A stretch of DNA of 7,101 bases, taken from assembly GCA_946549155.1 (NCBI GenBank), contig CAMNQN010000174.1:1-7101 (forward strand), in the 5' to 3' direction. Shown here piece after piece: positions 5,848-7,101 of this stretch. Position numbers and translations under genes: made by a program. The DNA is from an uncultured Lachnospiraceae bacterium (lineage in GTDB: Bacteria > Bacillota > Clostridia > Lachnospirales > Lachnospiraceae). Under the pieces are notes generated by a model. It was not told the origin of the DNA, searched no databases, and saw nothing but the letters and a program-made list of their open reading frames with translations. The first letter of the stretch is position 1. The number at the start of each line of letters is the position of its first letter.

Positions 5848-6933
5848 TCATTTTGAACGGTACTTCTCCTGCCCCAGCCGGATCTGCAAATAGCGGGCAT
5901 AGGCCGCGAAAGCCGCGGGAATCGGATACTCCTCCTCTGTTCTTCCGGGCTCGATAACCAGGAATTTCTCCGCTGCCTCCATCTCCTCCACCAGCACAAG
6001 GTAGCCAATCATATGCCACTCCACATGACTGAAAATATGCTTCGCCGGCTCCAGCGGCTGAATCCGGATGGGGGCGAAATGCTCCCCCTTCAGATAATCC
6101 AGCACCTGCTCTTCCGACAGATGCCCCTCCAGATTCGGCAGCTCGTACAGCCCCGACAGTAATCCCCGCTCCGGGCGCTTCCGGATCAGCGTATGCACCT
6201 CGTCCCGCACCACCAGCACGGTTCTCTCCTCAATCCTTCTCTGCTGCTTCGGCTTCTTTTTCGGAATCTGATCTATGGTCTGATGAAGCCTTGCCTGGCA
6301 AAGCTTTGCCACAGGACAGGCTTCGCAGTCCGGCATCCCGTTGGGAAGGCAGACCGTCGCCCCCAGCTCCATCATCGCCTGATTAAACGCGCCTGCGCGG
6401 TTTTGCGGCTCAATCTCTGCCACCATAGCCTCGATCTTTCGTTTCACGGCCTGCCTGGTAATATCCTCCTGAATCTCGCAGATGCGGCAGATTACCCGCA
6501 GCACATTTCCGTCCACCGCAGGCACCGGAATCCCGTAAGCGATGGAAGCGATGGCCCCCGCCGTGTAAGAGCCGATACCCGGCAATTTTAACAGCTCCTC
6601 ATAATCCGCCGGCAGGCAGCCGGAATAGTTCTCCATCACCAGCCTGGCCGCCTTCTGCATATTCCTCACCCGGTTATAGTATCCCAGGCCCTCCCACAGC
6701 TTCAGCAGCTTTTCCTCTGGGCAGTCCGCCAGATCCCCAATCCGGGGCAGCGCCTGGATAAACCGCAAAAAGTAGGGCTTCACCGCCTCCACCCGGGTCT
6801 GCTGCAGCATAATCTCCGATACCCAGACATAGTAGGGCAGGGGCTCCTCCCTCCAGGGAAGCACCCGTGCATGTTTCCGGAACCACTCTAAAAGCGGCTC
6901 CACCATCTGTTCTAATTCTTCCTTTTTCATCAT
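5848..6933 (-). CDS. mutY: A/G-specific adenine glycosylase MutY (361 aa)
   Basis: MutY removes adenine mispaired with 8-oxoguanine, preventing G:C to T:A mutations. The N-terminal endonuclease III-like domain shows VSEIMLQQTRV (38-48) with catalytic Glu40. The helix-hairpin-helix LPGIGSYTAGAIAS (117-130) runs into AVDGNV (139-144) with the second catalytic residue, Asp141. An iron-sulfur cluster site follows with Cys195, Cys203, Cys206 and Cys212. Spacing between the first two is seven residues rather than the six of E. coli MutY. The C-terminal NUDIX-like 8-oxoG recognition domain is present (about 235-350), with GLLSGLYELPN (257-267) and FSH (301-303), matching the FSH that contacts 8-oxoG in the Geobacillus enzyme. 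Length is normal. Two adjacent ATG codons (6933, 6930) could start it; only a short GGA lies upstream, so initiation signals are weak. It leads a probable two-gene unit with the glycosyltransferase. Confidence 0.96.
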   Translation of the reverse strand: MMKKEELEQMVEPLLEWFRKHARVLPWREEPLPYYVWVSEIMLQQTRVEAVKPYFLRFIQALPRIGDLADCPEEKLLKLWEGLGYYNRVRNMQKAARLVMENYSGCLPADYEELLKLPGIGSYTAGAIASIAYGIPVPAVDGNVLRVICRICEIQEDITRQAVKRKIEAMVAEIEPQNRAGAFNQAMMELGATVCLPNGMPDCEACPVAKLCQARLHQTIDQIPKKKPKQQRRIEERTVLVVRDEVHTLIRKRPERGLLSGLYELPNLEGHLSEEQVLDYLKGEHFAPIRIQPLEPAKHIFSHVEWHMIGYLVLVEEMEAAEKFLVIEPGRTEEEYPIPAAFAAYARYLQIRLGQEKYRSK

Positions 6934-7101
6934 AGTTCCATTTTACCCGCAAATGGAGCAGAACGCAACCATTTCTTCCAGCCTGGTGTTTGTGGTAATG
7001 TTTTTCGTGTTTGGTTAATTAGCAGGACGCAGGAAGAGGAGGGCGTGCAGGGCCACAAGCAGCTGGAAAATAACTCCGGATACCAAGAAAATCTAAGATG
7101 C
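6934..7101. other. Right-edge region without a convincing gene
   Basis: This 168-base stretch upstream of mutY holds no gene I can support. On the plus strand an ATG at 6953 reads 21 codons, largely hydrophobic after the first nine, and stops at 7016-7018. A different plus frame stays open from there to the window edge with codon choice like the neighbours. Neither has a ribosome binding site. On the minus strand a possible promoter for mutY lies at 6940-6968 (TTGCGT, 17 bp, TAAAAT). No tRNA, repeat array or terminator is visible. Confidence 0.4.
6940..6968 (-). promoter_or_regulatory. Weak candidate promoter directly abutting mutY
   Basis: On the minus strand TTGCGT (6963-6968) and TAAAAT (6940-6945) are 17 bp apart. 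The -10 matches consensus at 5 of 6 positions, while the -35 keeps only TTG. The predicted start of transcription falls at about 6933, which is the A of the first mutY ATG, so the mRNA would be leaderless or nearly so. The weak ribosome binding site of mutY agrees with this, but the match is modest and could be chance. Confidence 0.25.

Noticed and set aside
5768..6019. An 84-residue N-terminal extension of the glycosyltransferase overlapping mutY
   Set aside because: The extension is the mutY 3' end read in another frame. The ATG at 5767 has a good GGGAG and gives the standard family N-terminus.
1..7101. Mobile element, CRISPR, defence or toxin-antitoxin system
   Set aside because: No transposase, integrase, repeat-spacer array, paired small genes or known defence domain is visible. 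All sizeable genes belong to ordinary families except the 85-residue protein.

Overview
The window looks like a chromosomal housekeeping segment from a Clostridia-type Firmicute, most plausibly a member of the Lachnospiraceae. The support is purine-rich GGAGG ribosome binding sites, roughly balanced base composition with GC-rich third positions, a glutaminyl-tRNA synthetase of the type these bacteria carry, a DagK/YegS-type lipid kinase, and a small acidic protein of a style common in this group. The taxonomic call is inference; no rRNA or tRNA gene is present to anchor it.

The layout has three transcription units. The left unit (about 3660 down to 119, minus strand) reads glutaminyl-tRNA synthetase, a YdcF-like DUF218 protein, a Cof-type HAD phosphatase, then an 85-residue acidic protein of unknown function. 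It starts at a good extended -10 promoter. A hairpin plus imperfect T tract sits just before the DUF218 gene and could partly uncouple glnS from the genes behind it. The middle unit is a single plus-strand gene for a diacylglycerol/lipid kinase family protein (3801-4718), driven by its own extended -10 promoter. Its -35 box lies only 2 bp from that of the glnS promoter. The right unit (6933 down to 4742, minus strand) carries MutY, the A/G-mismatch adenine glycosylase, followed after 80 bp by a family 2 glycosyltransferase. This unit converges on the lipid kinase gene with only a 23 bp gap.

Functionally this is a mix of translation (GlnRS), DNA repair (MutY), phosphate-metabolite housekeeping (HAD, DUF218) and envelope lipid/glycan chemistry (lipid kinase, GT2). 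Nothing ties these genes into one pathway. I see no mobile element, CRISPR array, toxin-antitoxin pair, phage gene, defence system or RNA gene.

The 118 bases at the left edge hold a perfect 10 bp stem inverted repeat and a short direct repeat. The 168 bases at the right edge hold no convincing gene. I did not find a previously undescribed system here. The items most worth a second look are the back-to-back promoters, the possible attenuator after glnS, the degenerate KMSKS loop of GlnRS, and the small acidic protein.
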